A model generated the notes under the pieces. That model searched no databases. It was not told the origin of the DNA and saw only the letters and a list, made by a program, of their open reading frames with translations. Positions 48,161-56,878 of a stretch of 64,000 nucleotides of DNA are shown here, piece by piece. How positions within the stretch are numbered: position 1 is the stretch's first letter; each line of letters begins with the position of its first letter. Source of the stretch: Rubellimicrobium mesophilum DSM 19309 (lineage in GTDB: Bacteria; Pseudomonadota; Alphaproteobacteria; Rhodobacterales; Rhodobacteraceae); NCBI RefSeq assembly GCF_000600335.2, contig NZ_KK088582.1:1-64000 (forward strand), written 5' to 3'. A program made the position numbers and the translations under genes.

Positions 48161-50171
48161 CTACTCCGCCGCGAGCCTCGGCCGCCCCCGACCTGCTTCC
48201 TGCGCCGAGAGCTCGCCCATGAGCTGGCTCGCCCGCGCGATGGGGTTGGTCAGGTAGAAGTCGCGGAGGACGTTGCGGAAGGTCGCCTGCCCCATCGGGC
48301 GCGGCGGGATATGCGGCAGCCGGTTCTCGGGCACCGTGTCGATCTCGCCCAGGACGGGATGCGCCGCGATCATCGCCTGCCGAAGCTGCGCGAGGCTGTC
48401 CCAGGGCTGCGCCGAGCCGATGGCAGCGGACGCCGCGCGCAGGATCGCCCAGTTCTCCTTGGCCTCGCCCGGCGCGAAGCCGGCGCGGAGCGCGAGTTGC
48501 GGCCGCCCTTCGGTGTTGACGAAGAGGCCGTTCTCCTCGGTGTAGGCCGCGGCGGGCAGGATCAGGTCGGCGCGGTGCGCGCCCCGGTCGCCGTGGCTGC
48601 CCTGGTAGATCACGAAGGGGCCGGGCTGGATCTCGATCTCGTCGGCGCCGAGGTTCCAGATGACCTCGGCGCCCTCGACGGCGGCCTGCATCCCGCCCTC
48701 GGTCACGCAGCCCACGTCCATCGCGCCCACGCGCGACGCTGCCGTGTGCAGGATCAGCAGCTTGGCGCCCATCGCTTCCGTCAGGGCCAGCACGTGCGAC
48801 AGCACCGCCTCGCCGTCCGCCTCGCGCAGCGCCCCTTGCCCCAGGATCACCACGGCGTTCTCGGTGGCTTGCGCGCCCTGCGCCAGCTTCTCCAGCGCCG
48901 CCCGATCCTCGCCGGCGTGATCGTAGGAATAGGTGAGGTCCGCCGCCTCGCCGATCACCGTCACCTGCGCGCCCTTGAGGTAGGCGCCCCGGATGCGGGC
49001 GTTCAGCACCGGCGCCTCGACGCGCGGATTCGAGCCGACGATGACGATGCGCTTGGCCGTGGAGATGTCTGCGATCTTCGCGGTCCCGGCATAGCCACCG
49101 CGCGTCCCGGCATAGAGCTTCGCTCCGTCGGTCCGGCATTCGGTCGTGCCGCCGACCCGCGCCATCAGGTCCTTGAGCGCATAGGCCGCCTCGACCGGGG
49201 CGAGGTCGCCCACGAGGCCCACGACCCGCCGTCCGCGCATCGCCTGCGCGGCGACCGACAGCGCCTCGCCCCAGGTCGCCTTCCGCAGCCGCCCGTTCTC
49301 GCGCACATAGGGCGTGTCCAGCCGCTGCCGCCGCAGGCCGTCCCAGACGAAGCGGGTCTTGTCGCTGATCCACTCCTCGTTCACGCCGTCATGGTTGCGC
49401 GGCAGGATGCGGAGCACCTCGCGGCCCTTGGCGTCGACGCGGATGTTGGAGCCGAGCGCGTCCATGACGTCCACGGTCTCGGTCTTGGTCAGCTCCCAGG
49501 GCCGGGCCTTGTAGGCGTAGGGCTTGGAGACCAGCGCACCCACCGGGCAGAGGTCGATGATGTTGCCCTGCAGGTTCGAGCTCAGCGTCTGGTTGAGGTA
49601 CGAGGTGATCTCCGAGTCCTCGCCCCGGCCGGTCTGGCCCATCTGGTCGATGCCGGCGATCTCGCGTCGTAAGCGGACGCAGCGCGTGCAGGAGATGCAG
49701 CGCGTCATGTGCGTCTCGACCAGCGGCCCGAGGTTCAGGTCGTCGGTGGCGCGCTTGGGCTCGCGGTAGCGCGAGAAGTCCATGCCGTAGGCCAGCGCCT
49801 GGTCCTGAAGGTCGCACTCGCCCCCCTGGTCGCAGATCGGGCAGTCGAGCGGGTGGTTGATGAGCAGGAACTCCATCACCCCCTGCCGCGCCTTGCGGAC
49901 CATGGGGGAGCTGGTCTTGACCTCCGGCGGCTCGCCGTTCTTGCCGGGCCGCAGGTCCTTGACCTGCATCGCGCAGGAGGCGGTGGGCTTCGGCGGCCCG
50001 CCCACGACCTCCACGAGGCACATCCGGCAGTTCCCGGCGATCGACAGCCGCTCGTGGTAGCAGAAGCGCGGGACCTCGATCCCCACCATGTCGCAGGCCT
50101 GCAGGATCGTCAGCGCCCCCCGGCACCTCGTAGACCGTGCCGTCGATCATGATGGGCTTCTGGTCGGACAT
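48161..50171 (-). pseudogene. nuoG: NADH-quinone oxidoreductase subunit G, one frameshift
   Basis: Large electron-input subunit. From 50171 the frame reads [18 protein letters not shown], then a C run at 50116-50121 has six bases where five are expected; removing one joins [20 protein letters not shown]. Cluster ligands follow: [15 protein letters not shown] (2Fe-2S), [15 protein letters not shown], and CISCTRC for 4Fe-4S, then a molybdopterin-like C-terminal domain. Repaired length is about 669 residues, as in alphaproteobacterial complex I. An internal start at 50089 would drop part of the 2Fe-2S domain. The extra base is probably a sequence error. Confidence 0.92.
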
Positions 50172-50287
50172 CCGGGCATCCCTTTCGGCTGCGGGACGCG
50201 GGGGCGCCCCGATTTGCCCGGCGTTCTAGCGGGAAGCCTCCGGGGAGGCCAGACGCTTCGCGTGGCCTTCTCGCAACCCCGAGGGGA

Positions 50288-50697
50288 TCAATCGTCGAGG
50301 AGTTTCCCGATCTGGCTGCCCTTGGCGATCTCCTCGCGCCCGACCGCGCAGTAGGTGTCCCACTCGCCCTCGACCGCGCCCATGCCGCGCAGCCGTTCCC
50401 GCGCGATGCCTTCCAGGCGGTGCTTCTCGTCCTTGTCGTCGATGAAGGCCTCGATCTCCTCGCGCGAGTAGCCCAGCCGCTGCGCCTGCGCCGCCAGCGA
50501 CCAGAGGAAGGCGATCCCCTGCAAGCGCCGCCCCTCCAGCTCGTCGCACTTGCGGTCGAGCTCGTAGGCGATGGCGGTGTCGATGAGGCCCTCGGTGATG
50601 ACCTCCACCTGCCCGAGGGGGGGCGGTCCTGCGCGCCCGCCACGGTGGGAAGGGCCGCCAGCAGGCCGAGCGCGAGGGGTCGCAGGGAATGGGTCAT
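50288..50697 (-). pseudogene. DUF5333-like exported protein of the nuo locus, one frameshift
   Basis: From ATG 50697 a signal peptide (LRPLALGLLAALPTVAGAQ) is followed after a few residues by a G run on the plus strand (50617-50623), one base short. The other frame then gives VITEGLIDTAIAYELDRKCD, LQGIAFLWSLAAQAQRLGYS and EEIEAFIDDKDEKHRLEGIA, ending QIGKLLDD. A helical periplasmic protein of about 136 residues is restored. Position between nuoG and nuoF and the pattern fit the DUF5333 family seen in Rhodobacterales nuo clusters. Function unknown. Confidence 0.7.
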
Positions 50698-50821
50698 GCG
50701 GGTGGCTCCTGTCCGGGGGGCCGGTTGCGGGGCTCTCCCGGTCCGGCCGTTCCGACGCCCCATATGGGAGCGGACCCCCTGCTAGGCCATATCAACACCC
50801 CGCGAGCGGGCGACGCCCCGC

Positions 50822-51301
50822 TCAGGCCGCCCCGCGCGCGCAGGCCCTCTCGCGCCAGAGCCGCGCCTGCGGAAGGTGCCGCCAGCCGAAGGCGTGGTCG
50901 CCGTCGCCCTGCCCTTCCAGATGCGCGAGCCGCTCCAGCCCTTCCTCCAGCGTCGGCCGGTGTCCCTCCGGCACCCACCACATGACGAGGCGCAGGCCCG
51001 AGAGGACCTCGAACCACTCCACCCTCCGCTCGTAGAACCGCCGGTGGATGGTGCCCCAGACGAATCGCTCCAGCGCCTCGACCGAGTCCCAGACCGTGAG
51101 GTTCGAGACGAATCGCGGGTCGCCACCGATCTTGGTCTCGGTGTTCCCCAGGCCCTCGGATCCTTCCATCATCCAGACGTAGCCCGGCATCCGCTTGGCC
51201 AGGCCGTTCACCCGGTCGAGAGCCGCCATGAACTCGGCCACCCGGGGGTCGTCCGTCTCGGCCACGAGGCGGCCGACGTTGAGCTGGGCGAGATGGGGCA
51301 T
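50822..51301 (-). CDS. DUF3291 domain protein
   Basis: A 159-residue protein opening MPHLAQLNVGRLVAETDDPR with VAEFMAALDRVNGLAKRMPG and YVWMMEGSEGLGN, then WDSVEALERFVWGTIHRRFY, VMWWVPEGHRPTLEEGLERL. This is the DUF3291 pattern, a dimeric alpha/beta-barrel fold related to antibiotic biosynthesis monooxygenases. The substrate and reaction are unknown. It sits between nuoG/DUF5333 and nuoF and is not obviously connected with complex I. Confidence 0.82.
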   Translation of the reverse strand: MPHLAQLNVGRLVAETDDPRVAEFMAALDRVNGLAKRMPGYVWMMEGSEGLGNTETKIGGDPRFVSNLTVWDSVEALERFVWGTIHRRFYERRVEWFEVLSGLRLVMWWVPEGHRPTLEEGLERLAHLEGQGDGDHAFGWRHLPQARLWRERACARGAA

Positions 51302-51451
51302 GGGGTCCTCCGAAGCCTGCCCACCGAGGCTAGGCCGCGGACCGGCGCGCTGCCAAGGCCCTCGGCGGAGCGGGCCTCGGCGCGCGCCCGTGGAACATCC
51401 CGCCCTTTGCCGCCGTTGCTCTCCAGCCACTTGCCTCAGGGGAGACCCGCC

Positions 51452-51682
51452 ATGACCTTCAACCGCCCGACGCTGATGCTGATCGCCCTCGGTCTCGCCG
51501 GCGCCGCCTATGCCTTCCGGCCCCGCGCCGCCCATCCGGGCAGCGGGACCAAGTCGCCCTACCATCCGGTCCGCAACGCCGGCCCGGAGGAGATGACGCT
51601 CCCCCTCCGCCGCGAATGGACCAAGGTGGACGAGGCCGTGGACGAGAGCTTCCCGGCCAGCGACCCGCCCGCGACCTACTGA
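51452..51682 (+). CDS. small membrane-anchored protein
   Basis: A 76-residue protein on the opposite strand to the nuo genes. ATG 51452 has AGGGGAG upstream. The N-terminus is one hydrophobic helix (LMLIALGLAGAAYAF). The C-terminus reads WTKVDEAVDESFPASDPPAT; the ending DE-(A)-x-DESFPASDPP-(A/S) is a motif found in many small bacterial proteins of unknown role. It interrupts the minus-strand nuo cluster. Confidence 0.65.
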   Translation: MTFNRPTLMLIALGLAGAAYAFRPRAAHPGSGTKSPYHPVRNAGPEEMTLPLRREWTKVDEAVDESFPASDPPATY

Positions 51683-51725
51683 GTCGCGCTCCCGACGCCG
51701 CGCGGCCCCGGGAGCCGGCCGCGCG

Positions 51726-52121
51726 TCAGGAGCCCTGCAGCCAAGCGCAGTCGTAGTCGATCACCAGCGTCCCGTTGGGCTCCACGCGCGCCATGGGTGC
51801 CCGCACCTCGCCCCGGCCGCAGATCAGCGCCTGGGCCCGGATCGAAGCCTGCTCGGCCGGGGTGAGAAGGGCGCCCGACCGGGTCCGCACCCGAACCTGG
51901 ACGTCGCGGTGCCACTCGATCCCGGGCACGTAGCCGCCGTTCGCCGGGACCCTCACGTTCTGCCCGACCTGCGGCCCGACCTGGCGGAGCCACTCGAGCG
52001 GGGTCGGCGCGGCGACGACCGGCGCCGTCACGGTCCGCACCGTCCCCACCGGGGCGAAGCCCCCGGCCTCCGCCCCTCCCGCGAGTCCCAGAACCGCCAC
52101 GGCCACAGCCCAAGCCCTCAT
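51726..52121 (-). CDS. hypothetical exported protein
   Basis: A 131-residue protein. ATG 52121 lies 8 bases after GGAGG and starts a signal peptide (MRAWAVAVAVLGLAGGAEAG); an ATG two codons earlier is possible. The mature part has PTPLEWLRQVGPQVGQNVRV, GYVPGIEWHRDVQVRVRTRS, ALICGRGEVRAPMARVEP and VIDYDCAWLQ. Two Cys could form a disulfide. No family recognised. Separated from the lipoprotein gene upstream by about 78 bp. Confidence 0.6.
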   Translation of the reverse strand: MRAWAVAVAVLGLAGGAEAGGFAPVGTVRTVTAPVVAAPTPLEWLRQVGPQVGQNVRVPANGGYVPGIEWHRDVQVRVRTRSGALLTPAEQASIRAQALICGRGEVRAPMARVEPNGTLVIDYDCAWLQGS

Positions 52122-52199
52122 TCCCATGCCCTCCGCTGGATGACTGTCCGGGAATGTAGCACGGTCCACGGCTTCGGCACCTCGCCCGACGGGGCGTCC

Positions 52200-52556
52200 T
52201 CAGCAGGTCGCGTAGAGCACGAAATCGCCGGTCGGCGGGTCGAGTCGCGCCGGTACGCCCCCGAACTCCGGCGGGACGGACAAGGCGCCGCCGCAGAAGC
52301 CCTCCGCCGCCATCCGCGCCGCCGCCTCGTCCGCCGCGCCGCTGACGCGCAGGGCCGGGCTTTCGGTCACGAAGGCCGCCTCCGAAGGGACGAGCAGGTC
52401 CCCGCCGGGCCAGCGCCCAAGCGATTCGGGAAAGATGTGGGGCCGAGGCTCCGAGGCCACGGCCGTCACCGTCGCAGGCGGCGTGCCGCCGGTCGGGGCC
52501 TCGCAGCCGGCAAGCAGCACCAGCGCGACGCCCGCCATCAACAGGCTCTTCGGCAT
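52200..52556 (-). CDS. hypothetical lipoprotein
   Basis: From ATG 52556 the N-terminus is MPKSLLMAGVALVLLAGCEA, with lipobox LAGC, so a 118-residue lipoprotein. The mature part has a Thr/Pro linker, PRPHIFPESLGRWPGGDLLV, then an SGAADEAAARMAAEGFCGGA helix and a strand at the end (GDFVLYATC). Two Cys besides the lipid Cys. No family recognised. It lies 67 bp after nuoF. Confidence 0.65.
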   Translation of the reverse strand: MPKSLLMAGVALVLLAGCEAPTGGTPPATVTAVASEPRPHIFPESLGRWPGGDLLVPSEAAFVTESPALRVSGAADEAAARMAAEGFCGGALSVPPEFGGVPARLDPPTGDFVLYATC

Positions 52557-52623
52557 CCCGACCCTCCCGATGTTCCGCGCCCGGGATGATAGGCCGGCGC
52601 GGCCCAAGGTCAGGTCGCCGCCA

Positions 52624-53919
52624 TCACTCCGCCGCGACCGCCGTGATGCGACCCGTGCGCTTGGCGCGAAGCCGGTCCTCGAGCTCGTCGCGGAAGTTGC
52701 GGATCAGGCCCTGGATCGGCCAAGCCGCCGCGTCGCCCAGCGCGCAGATCGTGTGCCCCTCGACCTGCTTGGTCACGTCGAGCAGCATGTCGATCTCCTC
52801 GACCTCCGCCTCGCCGCGCACCATACGCTCCATAACCCGCATCATCCAGCCGGTGCCTTCGCGGCAGGGCGTGCACTGGCCGCAGGACTCGTGCTTGTAG
52901 AACTTGGACAGGCGCCAGATGGCCTTCACCATGTCGGTGCTCTTGTCCATGACGATCACGGCCGCCGTGCCCAGGCCCGACCGCTGCTCGCGCAGCCAGT
53001 CGAAGTCCATGATCGCGTCGGCCATCTGGTCGGCCCGCAGCGCCGGCACCGACGACCCGCCCGGGATCACCGCCTTGAGGTTGTCCCAGCCGCCCCGGAT
53101 GCCGCCGCAATGGGTGTCGATCAGCTCGCGGAACGAGATGGACATGGCTTCCTCGACCACGCAGGGCTTGTTCACGTGGCCGCTGATCGCGAAGATCTTG
53201 GTCCCGGTGTTGTTCGGCCGGCCGAAGCCCGCGAACCAGGACGCGCCGCGCCGCAGGATCGTCGGCGTCACGGCGATGGATTCGACGTTGTTCACCGTGG
53301 TCGGGCAGCCGTAGAGCCCCGCGCCCGCCGGGAACGGCGGCTTCATCCGGGGCATCCCCTTCTTGCCCTCAAGGCTCTCCAGCAGCGCCGTCTCCTCGCC
53401 GCAGATGTAGGCGCCCGCGCCGTGGTGCAGGTAGAGGTCGAAGTCCCAGCCCGAGCCGCAGGCGTTCCGGCCCACCAGCCCCGCGTCATAGGCCTCGTCG
53501 ATGGCGCGCTGCAGCGCTTCCTTCTCGCGGATGTATTCGCCCCGGATGTAGATGTAGGCGGCGTGCGCCCCCATCGCGAAGGACGCGATCAGGCAGCCCT
53601 CGACCAGCGTGTGCGGGTCGTGGCGCATGATCTCGCGGTCCTTGCAGGTCCCGGGCTCGGATTCGTCGGCGTTGACCACGAGGTAGCAGGGCCGCCCGTC
53701 CGATTCCTTGGGCATGAAGGACCACTTCATCCCCGTCGGGAAGCCCGCGCCGCCCCGGCCCCGCAGGCCCGAGGCCTTCACCTCGTTGACGATCCAGTCG
53801 CGGCCCTTGGCGAGGATGTCCTTGGTGCCGTCCCAATGCCCCCGCGCCCGCGCCCCCGCGAGGCTCCGGTCGTGCATCCCGTAGAGGTTGGTGAAGATGC
53901 GGTCCTGGTCGAGAAGCAT
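52624..53919 (-). CDS. nuoF: NADH-quinone oxidoreductase subunit F
   Basis: NADH- and FMN-binding subunit, 431 residues from ATG 53919. Motifs: [20 protein letters not shown] (NADH), [20 protein letters not shown] (FMN), [40 protein letters not shown] and the N3 cluster ligands [14 protein letters not shown] with a later Cys in [12 protein letters not shown]. It starts 5 bp after the DUF5337 gene stop. Confidence 0.97.
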   Translation of the reverse strand: MLLDQDRIFTNLYGMHDRSLAGARARGHWDGTKDILAKGRDWIVNEVKASGLRGRGGAGFPTGMKWSFMPKESDGRPCYLVVNADESEPGTCKDREIMRHDPHTLVEGCLIASFAMGAHAAYIYIRGEYIREKEALQRAIDEAYDAGLVGRNACGSGWDFDLYLHHGAGAYICGEETALLESLEGKKGMPRMKPPFPAGAGLYGCPTTVNNVESIAVTPTILRRGASWFAGFGRPNNTGTKIFAISGHVNKPCVVEEAMSISFRELIDTHCGGIRGGWDNLKAVIPGGSSVPALRADQMADAIMDFDWLREQRSGLGTAAVIVMDKSTDMVKAIWRLSKFYKHESCGQCTPCREGTGWMMRVMERMVRGEAEVEEIDMLLDVTKQVEGHTICALGDAAAWPIQGLIRNFRDELEDRLRAKRTGRITAVAAE

Positions 53920-53924
53920 GGGCC

Positions 53925-54272
53925 TTACCCCTTGTGTGCCCGGCCGATGCGCCAGGCCTGCCATGTCAGATAGAGCCCGAAGCCGAAGCCCGCGAGCGCG
54001 AAAAGGTCACAAAGCGCCTGAACCCGGATGGACCAGCCCCAGGCCTCGGCCGCCCAGGTGGCGATCATCCAGAAGAGCCCCGTCCCCGCCAGCACAGCGG
54101 CGGCGGTCCGCCCCGCACGGGTCGCCTTCGGGTCCGGCGCGGGTCGCGGCGGCGGCGCGGGCGCGCGGCGCGGATCGGTCAGCGGCGCCGCCGGACGGGA
54201 CACGGGACGGTCCCTGCGCGGCACCAGCCGGGCATGGCCACTGCGGCCCTCGTTGGTCCGGCGCTCCGCCAC
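53925..54272 (-). CDS. DUF5337-like two-helix membrane protein of the nuo locus
   Basis: A 115-residue protein. The first 50 residues are a Pro/Arg-rich, probably cytoplasmic or disordered region. Two hydrophobic helices follow: [20 protein letters not shown] and [21 protein letters not shown] small two-helix protein between nuoE and nuoF fits the DUF5337 family in Rhodobacterales. The true start may be downstream, since the Pro-rich part is unusual. Function unknown; an accessory complex I role is inferred from position. Confidence 0.65.
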   Translation of the reverse strand: MAERRTNEGRSGHARLVPRRDRPVSRPAAPLTDPRRAPAPPPRPAPDPKATRAGRTAAAVLAGTGLFWMIATWAAEAWGWSIRVQALCDLFALAGFGFGLYLTWQAWRIGRAHKG

Positions 54273-54276
54273 CGCG

Positions 54277-55485
54277 TCACTGCCCCGCCAGCTTGCGGGC
54301 CTGGTCGATCCAGTGCTCGCGCTCGATCCGGCCCCGGAACGCGCCCAGGCGCGAGTTCACCCAGGCGACCTCGCCCGGGCTCCAGGCGGCGATCTGGTCG
54401 AAGTGCCAGAAGCCCAGGTCGTGCAGCAGCGCCTCGAGCTTCGGCCCGACGCCGGCGATCTCCTGCAGGTTGTCCCCCACCCCGTCGCGCGGCGCGGTGA
54501 GCACCGGCGGCGCCACCTCGGGGACGAGCGGCGCGGCCGTGTCCGGCGCGGGAACGGTGCCGCCGGCCTGCGATCCGGCCTCGTGCCGCGTCACGCCCGA
54601 TTCGTGGCCCACGGGCGCGGGCGCCACCGTCTCGCCGCCCGCGAGCGGCTGGCGCACGCCCGGCGGCCGGGCCGTGTGCTCCCGGTCGAGATCGGTCGGA
54701 GCCTCGCTGGTCTCGCCGTCGGGCGGGGTCGCGGTGTCAACCTCCCCGGCCGGCGCGGGCTGCTCGGGCTGCGGGGTCTTGAGCCAGGGCGCACGGAACG
54801 GCACCTCGGTCCCGTCGATGCGCTTGACCGTGTCGCCGATCGCCAGCGCGAGCTCCACGCTCGCGTTGTGCGCCTCGCGCCCCTCGCCCGCATATTGGGT
54901 CAGCGCCGTTGGCCCACCCTCGGGCTCGGACGCGAAGCGGCCGATCTGGGAGCCGGGCTGGGGCACGCGTCCCGCCCCCAGCTCGTCGAGGATGCGGCCC
55001 AGGCTCTCGACCGTGAGGTCCTCGTAGTAGTCCTTGCCGATCTGGGCCATCGGCGCGTTCGCGCAGGCGCCCAGGCACTCGACCTCCTCCCAGGAGAACT
55101 TGCCGTCCGCCGAGGGGTGGTGCGGCTCTTGGCTGATGCGGGTCTTGCAGAACTCGATCAGGTCCTCGCTCCCGCACAGCATGCAGGGGGTGGTGCCGCA
55201 GATCTGGATATGCGCCACGCTCCCCACGGGGGAGAGCTGGAACATGAAGTAGAAGGTCGCGACCTCGAGCACCCGGATATAGGCCAGGCCCAGCATCCGC
55301 GCGACCTCCTCGATCGCGGGCTTCGACAGCCAGCCCTCCTGCTCCTGCGCGCGCCAGAGGAGCGGGATCACCGCGCTGGCCTGCCGGCCCTCGGGATATT
55401 TCTGGATCTGCGCCTCGGCCCATCGGAGGTTCGCGGGCGTGAAGGCGAAGGAGGCGGGCTGTTCGGTGTGAAGGCGGCGAAGCAT
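54277..55485 (-). CDS. nuoE: NADH-quinone oxidoreductase subunit E with C-terminal extension
   Basis: The first 165 residues are the thioredoxin-like 24-kDa subunit: [20 protein letters not shown], and cluster N1a ligands [10 protein letters not shown] and [10 protein letters not shown]. The total is 402 residues, over twice the usual size. Residues about 200-335 are a low-complexity Pro/Glu/Thr linker. The last 65 form a helix-hairpin-helix-like domain: [56 protein letters not shown]. Such an extension is known in Rhodobacterales NuoE. Its role is not established. Confidence 0.95.
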   Translation of the reverse strand: MLRRLHTEQPASFAFTPANLRWAEAQIQKYPEGRQASAVIPLLWRAQEQEGWLSKPAIEEVARMLGLAYIRVLEVATFYFMFQLSPVGSVAHIQICGTTPCMLCGSEDLIEFCKTRISQEPHHPSADGKFSWEEVECLGACANAPMAQIGKDYYEDLTVESLGRILDELGAGRVPQPGSQIGRFASEPEGGPTALTQYAGEGREAHNASVELALAIGDTVKRIDGTEVPFRAPWLKTPQPEQPAPAGEVDTATPPDGETSEAPTDLDREHTARPPGVRQPLAGGETVAPAPVGHESGVTRHEAGSQAGGTVPAPDTAAPLVPEVAPPVLTAPRDGVGDNLQEIAGVGPKLEALLHDLGFWHFDQIAAWSPGEVAWVNSRLGAFRGRIEREHWIDQARKLAGQ

Positions 55486-55572
55486 GGGAGTCCGATCGGG
55501 CAGTTCACGGAGGCGTCGGGCCCGGCCTATACACGCCTCCGTCGGGCAGGGACAGACCCCCGCCGCATCGCA

Positions 55573-55878
55573 TCAGATGCAGTTCTGCGACAGCAGCCGG
55601 ATCGACGCGTCGCCCGAGGCCTCGACCTGCCCCTGGCTCTGGAGCTGGAGGATCAGCGGCGCCAGCTCGTCCCGCGTGAGGTTGGCGCGCAGCAGCACGG
55701 CGCCCGAGTTCTGGCTGTTCAGCACGCAGCCCTCGGACTCGATGGCCGCGGCGAGGCGGTCGGCCGGGGCCACCGAGGGCGCGGGCCCCACCGGCTGCGG
55801 CGCCGGCGCGGGTTGCGTGCAGGCCGAAAGCGCGAATGCGCCCAGCGCGAGAAGCGTCGAAATCCTGGCGATCATCAT
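55573..55878 (-). CDS. small lipoprotein with a single Cys-x49-Cys module
   Basis: A 101-residue protein from ATG 55878 (AGGGG upstream). Lipobox ALSAC places the lipid at Cys20. After a Pro-rich linker the mature domain runs from LAAAIESEGC (Cys51) through NLTRDELAPLILQLQSQG to IRLLSQNC (Cys100). The same layout, Cys about 49 residues before a terminal Cys with an ELxxLI/AV-x-L-x-G helix between, occurs three times in the next gene upstream (56003-56788). It lies between nuoE and nuoD. The Cys pair could form a periplasmic disulfide. No family name recognised. Confidence 0.65.
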   Translation of the reverse strand: MMIARISTLLALGAFALSACTQPAPAPQPVGPAPSVAPADRLAAAIESEGCVLNSQNSGAVLLRANLTRDELAPLILQLQSQGQVEASGDASIRLLSQNCI

Positions 55879-56002
55879 GGCCCCTTGCATGGAACGGACG
55901 GTCACGGCACGCAGCCGCCTACGGGTCGCCCTGTCGATCTGATACGCTTGGGCCCGATTGTCCAGAACCTCGCGGCCCGTCGCGTCCGCGACGCACGGCG
56001 CG

Positions 56003-56788
56003 CTAGGGCCGGCAGTGGATCGCCACGATCTCGCCCGCCGCCCTGTCGATCCGATAGGCCGGGCCGGGGTCCGCCAGCGTCTCCGCGAGGCGCCGCTCCA
56101 GCGCCGCCGCCGCGTCCGGCGACAGCTCCCGGCCCAGGCCCATCCGCTCGACGGCCGTGGCTCCCAGGTCCCGGAGCAGCGCCGGCCGGTCCGAGAGCGG
56201 CAGGCGGCACCCCCGCTCCATCGCCAGGAGGCCGATGGTCGCCCGCAGGCCCTCCGTCCTCAGCGCCTCGACTCGCGCGAGCGGCCGGTCCGGCTCCCGC
56301 CCGGGCCCGCAGAGGTCGGCCCTGAGCCCGAGCGCCTCGCCCTCCGTCATGTAGCGGCCCACGGCGGACAGGTCCCGCACGGCGCGCTCGAACTCCTCCG
56401 CTGCCACGCCGGCCTCCCGGGCCTCGCCCTCGAGCACCCCAAGCGGCCGGCGGCACCCGCGTGCGAGCGCGAGCCGCTCCTCGATCCAGGGCACGGCCTC
56501 GACCTCGCGGGGAATCTCGATGCGCGGCCGGCAGGCCTCCGGCGCCAGCACGAGCGTCCGGCGGTCCGGGGACAGCGCAGCCCCGCCCGACTCGAGGAGC
56601 CCGTCCACGGCCGCCTCCAGCTCGGCAAGGTCATGGCCCATGACGGTGAAGACGCCCTCGATCCGCTCCAGCGGCATCGCGCAGTCCTGGCTCCGCAGCA
56701 GGCCCGTCACCTCGTCCCGCAGCCTCTCCTCGGCCCTCGCGCCCGGGGCGAGGAGCAGGACTGCCAGCGTCAGGAGGACGAGGCGCAC
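56003..56788 (-). CDS. exported protein with three tandem Cys-pair modules
   Basis: A 261-residue protein from GTG 56788 with signal peptide VRLVLLTLAVLLLAPGARA. The mature part is three repeats, each starting with a Cys-x2-PL motif: Cys36 (SQDCAMPLERI), Cys112 (ARGCRRPLGVL), Cys194 (MERGCRLPLSD). Each ends in a second Cys: Cys86, Cys160, Cys259. Between lie a helix (DLAELEAAVDGLLESGG or like) and a strand. The single-module lipoprotein next door is a relative. It lies between nuoD and nuoE behind a strong terminator. Periplasmic location is inferred; function unknown. Confidence 0.65.
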   Translation of the reverse strand: MRLVLLTLAVLLLAPGARAEERLRDEVTGLLRSQDCAMPLERIEGVFTVMGHDLAELEAAVDGLLESGGAALSPDRRTLVLAPEACRPRIEIPREVEAVPWIEERLALARGCRRPLGVLEGEAREAGVAAEEFERAVRDLSAVGRYMTEGEALGLRADLCGPGREPDRPLARVEALRTEGLRATIGLLAMERGCRLPLSDRPALLRDLGATAVERMGLGRELSPDAAAALERRLAETLADPGPAYRIDRAAGEIVAIHCRP

Positions 56789-56789
56789 G

Positions 56790-56831
56790 AAAAAGCCTCC
56801 CCGGAGCCGTCAGGCGATTCCCGGGAAGGCT
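56790..56831 (-). terminator. rho-independent terminator after nuoD
   Basis: On the minus strand AGCCTTCCCGGGA pairs with TCCGGGGAGGCT in about 12 pairs (one G-U or more), followed by TTTTT. It begins 48 bp after the nuoD stop and its U tract touches the GTG start of the next gene. It may act as an attenuator within the nuo cluster. Confidence 0.7.
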
Positions 56832-56878
56832 ATCACGGAGCGGCCCTCGGGCCCCAATCCTTCGTCAGGGCTCCGACC

